Assembly (NCBI RefSeq): GCF_028532485.1
Contig: NZ_CP116942.1
Coordinates: 4,340,001-4,404,000, forward strand
Origin: Iamia majanohamensis
Lineage (GTDB): Bacteria > Actinomycetota > Acidimicrobiia > Acidimicrobiales > Iamiaceae
Length of the DNA: 64,000 bases
Reading direction: 5' to 3'
Below are positions 42,628 to 49,987 of this stretch, in pieces. The position numbers and the translations under genes were made by a program. Below the pieces are notes generated by a model, which was not told the origin of the DNA, made no database searches, and saw only the letters and a list, made by a program, of their open reading frames with translations. Numbering within the stretch: the stretch's first letter is position 1; every line of letters starts with the position of its first letter.

Positions 42628-43461
42628 ATGCGCCCACCCGCGCCGTCGTCCCCTGCCGCCCCCCGGCACCGGAGCCTGGTCCTCGTGGCCGTGCTCCTGC
42701 TGCTCGTCTCGCTCGTCGTGGGCGGCGCCACCGCCGCCCCCTCGGGGGCGGCCAGCGGGGTCCGCAACCGGCCCGTGCTGCTGGTGCACGGCTACAGCCT
42801 GAGCGACGGCACCGACTGCGGCGCCACCTTCGACCGCATGATCAGCCAGATGCGATCCGAGGGCTTCACCGGGCCGTTCGTCAAGGTCGGCTTCTACTCC
42901 GGCGACACGAACTGCAACGTGAACCTGCGGTCGTGGGGCAGCTTCGGTGACTCGTCGTCGTGGAAGGCGATCGCCAAGGCGTTCTCCAAGTACGTGTCGG
43001 CCACCTACACGGCCAAGGGCATCGCCGTCGACGTCGTCGGCTACTCGATGGGCGGCAACATCGCCCGCGGCGCGGTGTACGGGTCGTCGATCCGGGAGTC
43101 CGGGTTCTCGGCGCCCATCCGGGTGGAGGACGTCGTCACCCTGGGGACCCCGCACAAGGGCGCGGCCTGGTACACCTACGGCTGCCTGTGGGGCCAGTGC
43201 TCCACGCTGAAGCCCAGCGCCTCGGACATCGCCTGGCTCAACCGCAACGGCAACCCGCAGGGCGTGGGCGGCACCGACTTCACCGTCATCGGCTCGAACG
43301 GCGACTGGGTGGTCTCGGCCTCGTCGGCCACCTCCATGAGCGTGCCGTCGGCCCGCAAGGTGGTCTACGCCGACGTGCCCCACACCGGGTCCGACAACTA
43401 CATGGGCCGCACCGCGGTGGTGACCCGGGCCGGCAACGCCCTCGCCCTGGCCGGCACCTAG
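42628..43461 (+). CDS. Secreted lipase/esterase B of a tandem pair
   Basis: 277 residues from ATG 42628, with GGAGG 5 nt upstream. Signal peptide: AAPRHRSLVLVAVLLLLVSLVVG, cleaved probably after GGATAA; there is no lipobox Cys, so this copy is likely secreted free while copy A may be anchored. Same motifs: VHGYSLSDGTDC, GYSMGGNIARG, LGTPHKGAAW, VPHTGSDNYMG. The promoter area repeats CCAGACTG.CGCG seen before copy A, so promoter and gene were duplicated together. Confidence 0.9.
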   Translation: MRPPAPSSPAAPRHRSLVLVAVLLLLVSLVVGGATAAPSGAASGVRNRPVLLVHGYSLSDGTDCGATFDRMISQMRSEGFTGPFVKVGFYSGDTNCNVNLRSWGSFGDSSSWKAIAKAFSKYVSATYTAKGIAVDVVGYSMGGNIARGAVYGSSIRESGFSAPIRVEDVVTLGTPHKGAAWYTYGCLWGQCSTLKPSASDIAWLNRNGNPQGVGGTDFTVIGSNGDWVVSASSATSMSVPSARKVVYADVPHTGSDNYMGRTAVVTRAGNALALAGT

Positions 43462-43479
43462 GCCCGACGGGGCGGCGCG

Positions 43480-43637
43480 GCCCGGGCGGTCGCGCCGCCC
43501 GCGGGCGGTCCTGCGCGCCGCCCGGTGGCGGTCAGCCCAGTCCGACGGCGGCCGTGCGCGCCGCCCGACGGCGGTCAGCCCGGCCCGTGGGCGGTCAGCC
43601 GACCCGAGGCCGAAGCCGAGTCCCCGGCCCGATGCCG
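43480..43637. repeat. GC-rich intergenic repeats
   Basis: TGCGCGCCGCCCG occurs at 43512 and 43555 (offset 43), each followed by RYGGCGGTCAGCCC; the GGGCGGTCAGCC element recurs near 43590. Self-complementary GCGCGC and GGGCGG/CCGCCC parts can fold. Between convergent genes; less regular than the other families. Confidence 0.55.
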
Positions 43638-44708
43638 TCAGCGCGGCCCGTGGCCGAAGCCGAGCCCGCTGCGGACCAGCGGCAGGTCGGCCATGGTGGC
43701 CACGCCGGCCGGCGCGGCCACGACGTCGGGGATGGCGTTCACCGCGGCCATGGCCGTGGCGATGCTCGCGGCCCGCACGTGCTCGGTGAGGGGCACGTCG
43801 CGGTCGAAGGACGCCAGCCCCAAGAAGTGGGTGCGGAACGACGGGTCGCCCTCGATGGTGAGGGTCCAGCCGTCGCGGGGTCGGGGCCACCCCGGCGGGT
43901 ACTCGCCCCCGACGGTCCACAGCGTCTCGATCTCGACCAGCGTGCGACCGTCCCTCCGGCCCCGCCAGTGCCAGCGCTGGCCGGCGACGGTGCCGGCCTC
44001 GAGGATCGTGCCGAAGACGTCGTGGTCCTCCTCGGCGGTGACCAGCTCGACGTCGGTGGTGACCTCGTCGATGCCGGCGCCGAGGGCATCGGCCACCAGG
44101 GCCACCACCTCCTTGAAGATGCCGCTGTTGAAGCGGAGGAAGTCGCTGGCCTCCTCGGACACCTCGTCGACCGGGCGCCCGAAGCGCATGTTGTCGAAGG
44201 TGATGTGGGTGCTCTCGTAGAACGACCAGTCGGCCCGCTCCTGCAGGGTGATGCGCTCGATGCGGCGGCTCATGCCCGACAGGGCCAGGGGGAGCACCCC
44301 GCTCAGCACCCCGGGGTTGAGCCCGGTGCCGTGGACCGACGCCCCGCCCTCCTCGCAGGCGGCGCGCAGCCGGTCCTGGTCGGCGGCCGGCAGCGACGGG
44401 GGGTGGAACAGGAACGCGGTGGTCACGACCGACGCCCCCGAGGCGAGGATGCGGCACACCTCGTCGACGTGGGCGATGCGGGGCATGTAGGCAACGCAGT
44501 CGGCGCCCAGGGCGAGGAGGGCCTCGACGTCCCGGGTGGCGGCCACGCCGATCGGGTCCCGCCCGGCCAGGGTGCCGAGGTCGGCCCCCGCCTTGGCGTC
44601 GGAGGACACCCACCCCCCGACCAGCTCCATGTCGGGTCGGTCGAGGATCGCCCGGATGGCCTCCACCCCCTGGCCGCCGGTGGCCCACTGGACGATGCGC
44701 AGGGTCAT
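43638..44708 (-). CDS. 2,4-diaminopentanoate dehydrogenase-like oxidoreductase
   Basis: 356 residues from ATG 44708. The N-terminal Rossmann fold RIVQWATGGQGVEAIRAILD (dihydrodipicolinate-reductase-like) is followed by GWVSSDAKAGADLGTLAG, FLFHPPSLP, HGTGLNPGVLSGVLPLALSG and FDNMRFGRP, matching the actinobacterial family named after diaminopentanoate dehydrogenase. It is NAD(P)-dependent; the true substrate is unknown and need not be an amino acid. CAGGAT stands 6 nt before the ATG, as at leaderless starts. Confidence 0.8.
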   Translation of the reverse strand: MTLRIVQWATGGQGVEAIRAILDRPDMELVGGWVSSDAKAGADLGTLAGRDPIGVAATRDVEALLALGADCVAYMPRIAHVDEVCRILASGASVVTTAFLFHPPSLPAADQDRLRAACEEGGASVHGTGLNPGVLSGVLPLALSGMSRRIERITLQERADWSFYESTHITFDNMRFGRPVDEVSEEASDFLRFNSGIFKEVVALVADALGAGIDEVTTDVELVTAEEDHDVFGTILEAGTVAGQRWHWRGRRDGRTLVEIETLWTVGGEYPPGWPRPRDGWTLTIEGDPSFRTHFLGLASFDRDVPLTEHVRAASIATAMAAVNAIPDVVAAPAGVATMADLPLVRSGLGFGHGPR

Positions 44709-44714
44709 GGCCCG

Positions 44715-44720
44715 ATCCTG
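44715..44720 (-). promoter_or_regulatory. Likely -10 hexamer (CAGGAT) of leaderless transcript
   Basis: Minus-strand CAGGAT, 6 nt before ATG 44708. Confidence 0.35.
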
Positions 44721-44726
44721 GCACCA

Positions 44727-44785
44727 CGCCGGGACCGCCACCCTGGTGCGCGGTGGGCGCCCACCACGGCGGCCGTCCCGCGACC
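44727..44785. repeat. Single intergenic palindromic repeat
   Basis: CCGCCACCCTGGTGCGCGG resembles the start of the 16423 repeat; it is followed by the perfect 12-bp palindrome GTGGGCGCCCAC and GGCGGCCGTCCCG, as in that family. Confidence 0.55.
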
Positions 44786-44834
44786 CCCACGCGATCAGGG
44801 CGCCCGGGCCGGCGCCGCCGTCACGAACCGAGGG

Positions 44835-45602
44835 TCAGGGCGGTGGGGTGAGGGCGGCCAGGGGGGCGGTGGGGACGTGGACCCAGCCCTCGACCCGCGC
44901 CGCGGCGACCTCGTCGGGCCCCGCCGGGGCGGTGGTGGTGCCGGCCCGGGCGGCGACGACCGTGAGGCAGCAGAGCAGCGCGTCGAGGACGTGGTCGGAC
45001 GCGGTGGCCGGGTCGGCCACGGGGTCCACGTCGACCCACGGCAGGGTGGCGGCGAGGTGGGCGACGATGCCGGCGCGGACCCGACGGGCCTCCTCCGCGT
45101 GGGCCGCGCCGCCCCGCTTGTAGCCGGTCGCCTCCACGCCCCAGGCCCGCAGCGAGGCCGCCGGGTAGGTCTCGACCAGCCGACCGGTGCCGTCGCGGGA
45201 CTCGGGCGCGCCCCACACCTCGGTGGCCCACCGGTGCTGGAGGAGAGCGCCCCGCATGGCGGGCGAGCCGATGCGGTCGGCCGACACCGACAGGGGTCGG
45301 CCCTCGCCCCGGGCGACGACGACGTGGTCGGTCACCCGGTGGGTCAGCGGGCCCCGGTCCACCCCGCCCGGCCAGGGCCCGAAGTCCTCGTGGGCCACCA
45401 CCGCGGCCACGAAGGCACGGGGCCAGCCCAGGGGCGCGTCGATGCCCAGCACGTCGACCTCGCGGGCGAGGGCGACCAGCCGGTCGTCGTCGGCCGGCCC
45501 CTCAGGCTTGGTGGCCGCCCACCGGCCGGGGCCGTCGGGGGCGAGGACCACGCACCCCGTGGTCCGGGGCTGGGCCGCCAGGTCGAGCCCGAGGATCCGC
45601 AC
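44835..45602 (-). CDS. DUF429-family protein (RNase H-like fold)
   Basis: 255 residues from GTG 45602 (an ATG lies 33 bp upstream, but TACGGT sits 7 nt before the GTG). RILGLDLAAQPRTTGCVVL is the N-terminal RNase H-fold strand with Asp, VDVLGIDAPLGWPRAFVAAV the second acidic strand, and ASDHVLDALLCCLTVVAA the C-terminal acidic helix of DUF429. Predicted nuclease by fold; biological role unknown. Confidence 0.82.
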   Translation of the reverse strand: MRILGLDLAAQPRTTGCVVLAPDGPGRWAATKPEGPADDDRLVALAREVDVLGIDAPLGWPRAFVAAVVAHEDFGPWPGGVDRGPLTHRVTDHVVVARGEGRPLSVSADRIGSPAMRGALLQHRWATEVWGAPESRDGTGRLVETYPAASLRAWGVEATGYKRGGAAHAEEARRVRAGIVAHLAATLPWVDVDPVADPATASDHVLDALLCCLTVVAARAGTTTAPAGPDEVAAARVEGWVHVPTAPLAALTPPP

Positions 45603-45609
45603 GCGGGCC

Positions 45610-45615
45610 ACCGTA
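45610..45615 (-). promoter_or_regulatory. Likely -10 hexamer (TACGGT) of leaderless DUF429 transcript
   Basis: Minus-strand TACGGT, 7 nt before GTG 45602. Confidence 0.4.
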
Positions 45616-45734
45616 GGCCGGGCCGTGTGGCACACGGACCTCCCGTCGCCCCGTCGTGGTCCACGGATCTTGCATCCCGGCGCGGCCAGGACGGACCAGG
45701 ACGGGGGTCGCGGCCGCCCGAGGTGGCCCCGAGG

Positions 45735-46847
45735 TCAGAGGGTGCCGTCGGCCTGCAGGCGGCGGTAGAGGGCGACGTGGGCCCGGGCCGCGGCGGGCCA
45801 CGAGCACGACGCGGCCAGGGCCTCGCCGGCCCGACGACGGGCGGGGTCCGGGTCCGACAGGGCCTCGTCGAGGGCGGCGGCCAGCGAGGGCGGGTCGACG
45901 CCGACGCGGGCGGCCGCCCCGAACACCTCCCGCAGCACGGGCAGGTCGCGGGTGACCAGCGGGACGCCGGCGGCGAGGGCCTCCATGGCGGCCAGACCGA
46001 AGCCCTCCTTGGTCGACGGGAAGCAGAAGACGTCGGCGGCGGCGACGAGGCTGGGCAGGGCGTCGTGGGCGACGGGCCCGAGCACGGCCACGGGCACGTC
46101 GAGGTCGACCCGGCGGGCCTCGAAGGCGTGGCGGTACTCCCGGTGGTCGAAGAGGGTCTCACCCCCCGCCACCACCAGCTGGGCGGCCGGGTGGCGGTGG
46201 CGCAGGTGGGCGACCGCCTCGAGCAGGTCGACGGTGCCCTTGCGCGGCTCGATGCCGCCGACCGCCAGGACGAGCGGCGATCCCGGCAGCTGGTCGCGCC
46301 AGCGCCTCCGGGCCGCCGCGGCCGCGGCGTCGCCGGAGGCGGCCCGGGCGAAGCGGTCGGCGTCGACGCCGTTGGGGATGACCGTGGCCGCGAGGCCCCA
46401 CCCCTCGGCCAGCTCGGCCGCCACCGCGGCCGACACGCACACGTGGGCCCGGGGCTCGACCAGGGCCCGCTCGTGGCAGGCGGCCAGCTCGGGCGTGGTG
46501 AAGGCGTCGAGGTGGTGCACGGTGCGGATGCAGCCGGGCAGGGCGTTGGCCGAGATGCAGTCCTGGGCGTGGACGACGTCCGCCCCCTCGGGAGCGAAGG
46601 CCTCGGCCAGGGTGGCGATGGAGCGCAGGATCCGGGGCCCGACGCCCTCGCCCTCCCGCTCGGGGAAGGGCACCGCCCGCACCTCCACCCGGGGGTCCAC
46701 GGGACGGAAGAAGGCGGCGTCGCCGCCCCGGGCGAGGGTCCACACCGCCACCTCGTGGCCCTGGTCGACCAGGGCCTCGGCCAGGGAGAGGGTGTGGACC
46801 ACGCCGCCGCGAGGGCGGGTCGAGTAGGTCGCCAGCGCGATCCTCAC
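45735..46847 (-). CDS. GT4-type glycosyltransferase (MSMEG_0565-like), last gene of Nit-like operon
   Basis: 370 residues from GTG 46847, overlapping the upstream stop as GTGA. IALATYSTRPRGGVVHTLSLAEAL opens the GT-B fold; VVHAQDCISANAL, VIPNGVDADRF, VLAVGGIEPRKGTVDLLEAV and the donor-binding CFPSTKEGFGLAAMEALAAG (ExxGxxxxEA) are standard GT4. The N terminus and its place beside carbon-nitrogen hydrolases fit the MSMEG_0565 glycosyltransferase found in such clusters. It would glycosylate the unknown product of the operon (inference). Confidence 0.88.
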   Translation of the reverse strand: MRIALATYSTRPRGGVVHTLSLAEALVDQGHEVAVWTLARGGDAAFFRPVDPRVEVRAVPFPEREGEGVGPRILRSIATLAEAFAPEGADVVHAQDCISANALPGCIRTVHHLDAFTTPELAACHERALVEPRAHVCVSAAVAAELAEGWGLAATVIPNGVDADRFARAASGDAAAAAARRRWRDQLPGSPLVLAVGGIEPRKGTVDLLEAVAHLRHRHPAAQLVVAGGETLFDHREYRHAFEARRVDLDVPVAVLGPVAHDALPSLVAAADVFCFPSTKEGFGLAAMEALAAGVPLVTRDLPVLREVFGAAARVGVDPPSLAAALDEALSDPDPARRRAGEALAASCSWPAAARAHVALYRRLQADGTL

Positions 46848-47686
46848 GGGCCCGTCCCCTCCGCGTCGAGGTAGGTCTCGGGGCGGCGCTCGTCGAGGTG
46901 GTGGAGGGTCCGCCGGGCCCGCTCGACCTCCTCGGCCACGTCCAGGGTGGCCACGGCCATGCCGGCCTTGGCGCCCGTGCGGGCCAGGGTCTGGCCGCCC
47001 GGTCCCACCACCTTCGACCGCCCGAGGAAGCGGAGCTGGCCGTGCTGGCCGCACTGGTTGGCCGCGACCCACACCACCTGGTTCTCGGCCGCCCGGGCCC
47101 GGTCGTAGAGGTCGAACAGGCGGGCCTGGGGGTCGAGGTCGACCCGGGTGGCCCGCACCGAGGTGCTGGCCGGCCAGGCGCACAGGCAGGCGACGAGCAG
47201 GGCGCCCCGCCCGGCGAGGGTGCGGGCGGCCTCGGGGAAGGTCTTGTCGTGGTCGACGAGCAGGCCCAGGCGGCCCACCGGCGTGTCGCACGGGCTGAAG
47301 GCGTCGCCGGGGGCGTAGACCTCCCGGTCGGCGGGGGGCAGGTGCACCTTGCGGTGGACCCCGAGCACCCCGCTCCCGTCCAGGCAGACGGCGCTGTTGT
47401 AGCGGTGGCCGCCGTCGGCCTCGCAGACGCCGAGGCAGACGACCAGGTCCCGGGCCGCAGCCGCGACCCGGGCCAGCTCGGGGCCGTCGACGTCCAGGGC
47501 CGGAGGCGGGTCGACCGTGCCCTCCCCCACGGCGAAGCTGGCCAGGTAGCCGCCCAGGCTGGCGTCGGGGAGCACCACGAGGTCGGCCCCCCGCCGGCGG
47601 GCGTCGGCCACGATGGCCTCGACGCGCGCCAGCCCGGCGTCGACGTCGCGGGTGAAGGCGGCGGCCACCGCGGCGACGGTCAGCAC
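46844..47686 (-). CDS. Carbon-nitrogen hydrolase paralog lacking catalytic Cys and Glu
   Basis: 280 residues from GTG 47686, 13 bp after the flavoprotein stop. Clearly in the nitrilase superfamily and close to the protein at 49139-49987: VLPDASLGGYL, HRYNSAVCL, GVHRKVHLPP, LGLLVDHDKTFPEAA, VWVAANQCGQHG. The triad position for Glu is Asp41 and for the nucleophile Cys is Asp145; only Lys113 remains. All other conserved blocks are intact and the frame is open, so it is not a decaying pseudogene. It is probably non-hydrolytic: a regulatory or structural partner, possibly forming mixed oligomers with its active sister. Gene order with the glycosyltransferase is tight. Confidence 0.85.
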   Translation of the reverse strand: MLTVAAVAAAFTRDVDAGLARVEAIVADARRRGADLVVLPDASLGGYLASFAVGEGTVDPPPALDVDGPELARVAAAARDLVVCLGVCEADGGHRYNSAVCLDGSGVLGVHRKVHLPPADREVYAPGDAFSPCDTPVGRLGLLVDHDKTFPEAARTLAGRGALLVACLCAWPASTSVRATRVDLDPQARLFDLYDRARAAENQVVWVAANQCGQHGQLRFLGRSKVVGPGGQTLARTGAKAGMAVATLDVAEEVERARRTLHHLDERRPETYLDAEGTGP

Positions 47687-47699
47687 GGCAGCCCGACGC

Positions 47700-49139
47700 T
47701 CAGGCGGAGACGGAGCGGGCCCGGGCCACCAGGTCGTCGTGGTCGGGGGCGGCCCCCCGGGCCGGACGCCAGCCCGAGGCGGCCACCTCCTCGGCCGCGG
47801 CGACCACCGTCGGGTCGTCGAGCACCTCGGCCGGTCGGGCCAGGGTGCTCTGCAGCCGGGTGAAGGCCCGCCACGCGGTGGGGTCGCGCTGGGCCGCGAG
47901 GTAGGCCTGGCCGTTGGTGAGGCGGTGGCGCCAGAGGGGCGGCTCCGGGTCGGTGCCGGGCCGCCACCGGGCCAGCCGGTCGGCGTCCTGGCCCACCGAG
48001 TCCTCCACCCAGGCGGCCAGCTCGTCGGAGGTGAAGGCGGCCATGGCCTCGGTCTGGGCCCCGACGTCGCCGGGGTGGGCGTCGACCGCCTCGGCCAGGT
48101 GGAGGGCGGTGGCCAGGGCCAGGGTCGTGCCCCGGGTGTGGGCCGGGTTGGTGACCGACCGGGCGTCGCCGACCACGTGGAGGCCGAGGGGCTCGCCCCG
48201 GACCCAGGGGCGCAGCAGGTTCTGGAGGTTGGCCATGGTGGCCACCTCGCTCGTGGGCTCGGCCACGTCGGGGTCGCCCCAGGGCGCCACGTCCTCGATG
48301 GCGGCGACCGCTGCGTCGAAGGCGGCCGGGTCGCGCAGGGCGCGCATGTCGCGGTCCTCGGGGAGCACGCCGAAGGTGAGGGAGAAGGCGCCGTCGTCGG
48401 CGGGGAAGACGAGGCAGGAGTAGCGGTCGTAGCTGGCCCCGTGGGTGTAGCCCCGGTTGAGCGGCGTGGGCTCGGCGCCACGCAGCCGGTAGAAGCGGGT
48501 GAGGTAGGTGATGCCGCACGGCACCACCCGGGGGGTGGGGCCGTCGCCCTCGACCACCGGGTCGTCGGCGACCCCGGCCCAGCCCCGCACCGGCGAGCGC
48601 TTGCCGCCGGCGTCGACCACCACGTCGGCCGCGACGGGGCCGGCGTCGGTGAGCACCCCGGTGACCCGGCGCAGCTCGTCGGCCTCCACCTCCACCCCCT
48701 CCACGCCGACGCCGAGGCGGAGGTCCACGCCCGGGGCGCGCTCCGCAGCCCGGCGCAGGGCCCACTCGAAGGTGGAGCGGCGGGCGTTGAGCACCACCAG
48801 GTCGTCGTCGCCGGCGGCGGGGACGAGGGCGCCCAGGCCGTCCGGCGGTACCTGGGCCAGGCGGGCCTCGCGGACACCGGCCTCGGCCAGGGTAGCCAGG
48901 ACCTCGGGTGCCTCCTGGGCCAGGATCGCCCGGCTGCGGGCCAGGAAGGCGTGGGAGTGGGCGGCCTGGGGCGTGGCCCGACGTCGCCAGGTGCCGGCCT
49001 CCGCGGCGGTGGCGGGGGTGGGCGTGGCGTCCTTCTCCAGCACCGTGACCCGGTGGCCTCGGCGGGCGAGGAACAGGGCGGTCGAGAGGCCGGCGACGCT
49101 GCCCCCGACGACGGCGACGGGCACCGACGAGGGGGCCAT
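47700..49139 (-). CDS. FAD-dependent oxidoreductase/monooxygenase of the Nit-like operon
   Basis: 479 residues from ATG 49139 (TGATG overlap with the hydrolase stop). FAD dinucleotide motif VAVVGGSVAGLSTALFLARRG, then TPQAAHSHAFLARSRAIL, as in geranylgeranyl-reductase and aromatic-hydroxylase relatives; VVDAGGKRSPVRGW (DG motif) and GLHVVGDARSVTNPAHTRG (GD motif) complete the group A flavoprotein pattern. Nit1C clusters end in a flavoprotein monooxygenase (NitH); this could be its counterpart, though it does not look like the MSMEG_0569 type. Probably hydroxylates or desaturates the pathway intermediate. Confidence 0.83.
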   Translation of the reverse strand: MAPSSVPVAVVGGSVAGLSTALFLARRGHRVTVLEKDATPTPATAAEAGTWRRRATPQAAHSHAFLARSRAILAQEAPEVLATLAEAGVREARLAQVPPDGLGALVPAAGDDDLVVLNARRSTFEWALRRAAERAPGVDLRLGVGVEGVEVEADELRRVTGVLTDAGPVAADVVVDAGGKRSPVRGWAGVADDPVVEGDGPTPRVVPCGITYLTRFYRLRGAEPTPLNRGYTHGASYDRYSCLVFPADDGAFSLTFGVLPEDRDMRALRDPAAFDAAVAAIEDVAPWGDPDVAEPTSEVATMANLQNLLRPWVRGEPLGLHVVGDARSVTNPAHTRGTTLALATALHLAEAVDAHPGDVGAQTEAMAAFTSDELAAWVEDSVGQDADRLARWRPGTDPEPPLWRHRLTNGQAYLAAQRDPTAWRAFTRLQSTLARPAEVLDDPTVVAAAEEVAASGWRPARGAAPDHDDLVARARSVSA

Positions 49140-49987
49140 CAGACGGCCACCGCGGCGCCGTAGGTGTCGGGCCGACGGTCGCGGAGGTGGCCCATGTGGC
49201 GGCGGGTGCCGGCCAGGGCCTCGCCCACGTCGAGGGTGGCCACCGCCAGGCCGGGCTCGGTGCCGGTGGTGGCCAGGACCTCGCCGCCGGGGCCGACCAC
49301 CTTGGCCGAGGCCACGAACCGGAGGTCGCCGAAGGTGCCGGACTGGTTGGCCGACACCCACACCACCTGGTCGTGGAGGGCGCCGGCCCGGTCGAGGAGG
49401 TCGAAGCGCTGCGTCCAGCGGTCCTCGGCCAGGGTCGGGGCCGGGTCGGTGCGGCTGCAGGGCCAGGCCGAGAGGCAGGCGATCACCTCGGCCCCGTCGA
49501 GGGCCAGGGACCGGCCCGCCTCGGGGAAGGCCTTGTCGTAGCAGATGAGCATCCCGAGGCGACCGACCGGCGTGTCGAAGGCGGCGAAGCCCGAGCCGCA
49601 GGCGTAGCTGGCGTCCTCCCGCAGGGGCAGGTGGACCTTGCGGTGCACGCCCAGCACCTCGCCGGCGTGGACGCAGGCCGCGGTGTTGTAGCGGAGGTCC
49701 CCGTCGCCCTCGCAGAACCCCACGCAGACGACGAGGCCGTCGGCCATCTCGGCCACCCGGCGGACCACCGGGCCATCGACGTCGAGCACGGGCGGCAGGT
49801 CGGGGGGCGCGCCGGGGCGACCGCCGTTGAGGTCGTGGAGGTAGCCGCCGAGGGCGGCCTCGGGCAGCACGACGAGGTCGGCGCCGGCCAGCCGGGCTCG
49901 GTCCAGCAGCGCCTCGACGTCGGCGAGGGCGCGGTCGAGGTCGCGCCCGAAGGGGGCGGCCACCGCGGCCAGGGTGACGGGGCTCAT
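49139..49987 (-). CDS. Carbon-nitrogen hydrolase (nitrilase superfamily), active-site complete
   Basis: 282 residues from ATG 49987, overlapping the upstream stop as ATGA. Complete catalytic triad: Glu43 (LPEAALGGYL), Lys117 (HRKVHLP) and Cys149 in LICYDKAFPEAG. The Cys context is CYD, as in amidases and carbamoylases, not the CWE of Nit6803-type nitrilases, and the protein is shorter than those (about 340). So it probably hydrolyses an amide or related C-N bond; nitrile hydrolysis is possible but not supported by motif. Its sister gene two positions downstream has lost Cys and Glu. Confidence 0.9.
   Translation of the reverse strand: MSPVTLAAVAAPFGRDLDRALADVEALLDRARLAGADLVVLPEAALGGYLHDLNGGRPGAPPDLPPVLDVDGPVVRRVAEMADGLVVCVGFCEGDGDLRYNTAACVHAGEVLGVHRKVHLPLREDASYACGSGFAAFDTPVGRLGMLICYDKAFPEAGRSLALDGAEVIACLSAWPCSRTDPAPTLAEDRWTQRFDLLDRAGALHDQVVWVSANQSGTFGDLRFVASAKVVGPGGEVLATTGTEPGLAVATLDVGEALAGTRRHMGHLRDRRPDTYGAAVAV

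Noticed and set aside
46844-47686. Second CN hydrolase considered as a pseudogene
   Set aside because: Frame intact, all structural motifs kept, coupled to neighbours; only catalytic residues are changed.
47700-49139. Flavoprotein considered as the MSMEG_0569-type oxidoreductase
   Set aside because: Its motifs (TPQAAHSHAFL, DG and GD motifs) are of group A hydroxylase/geranylgeranyl-reductase type, not the BVMO-like MSMEG_0569 type, so it is only called a possible counterpart.
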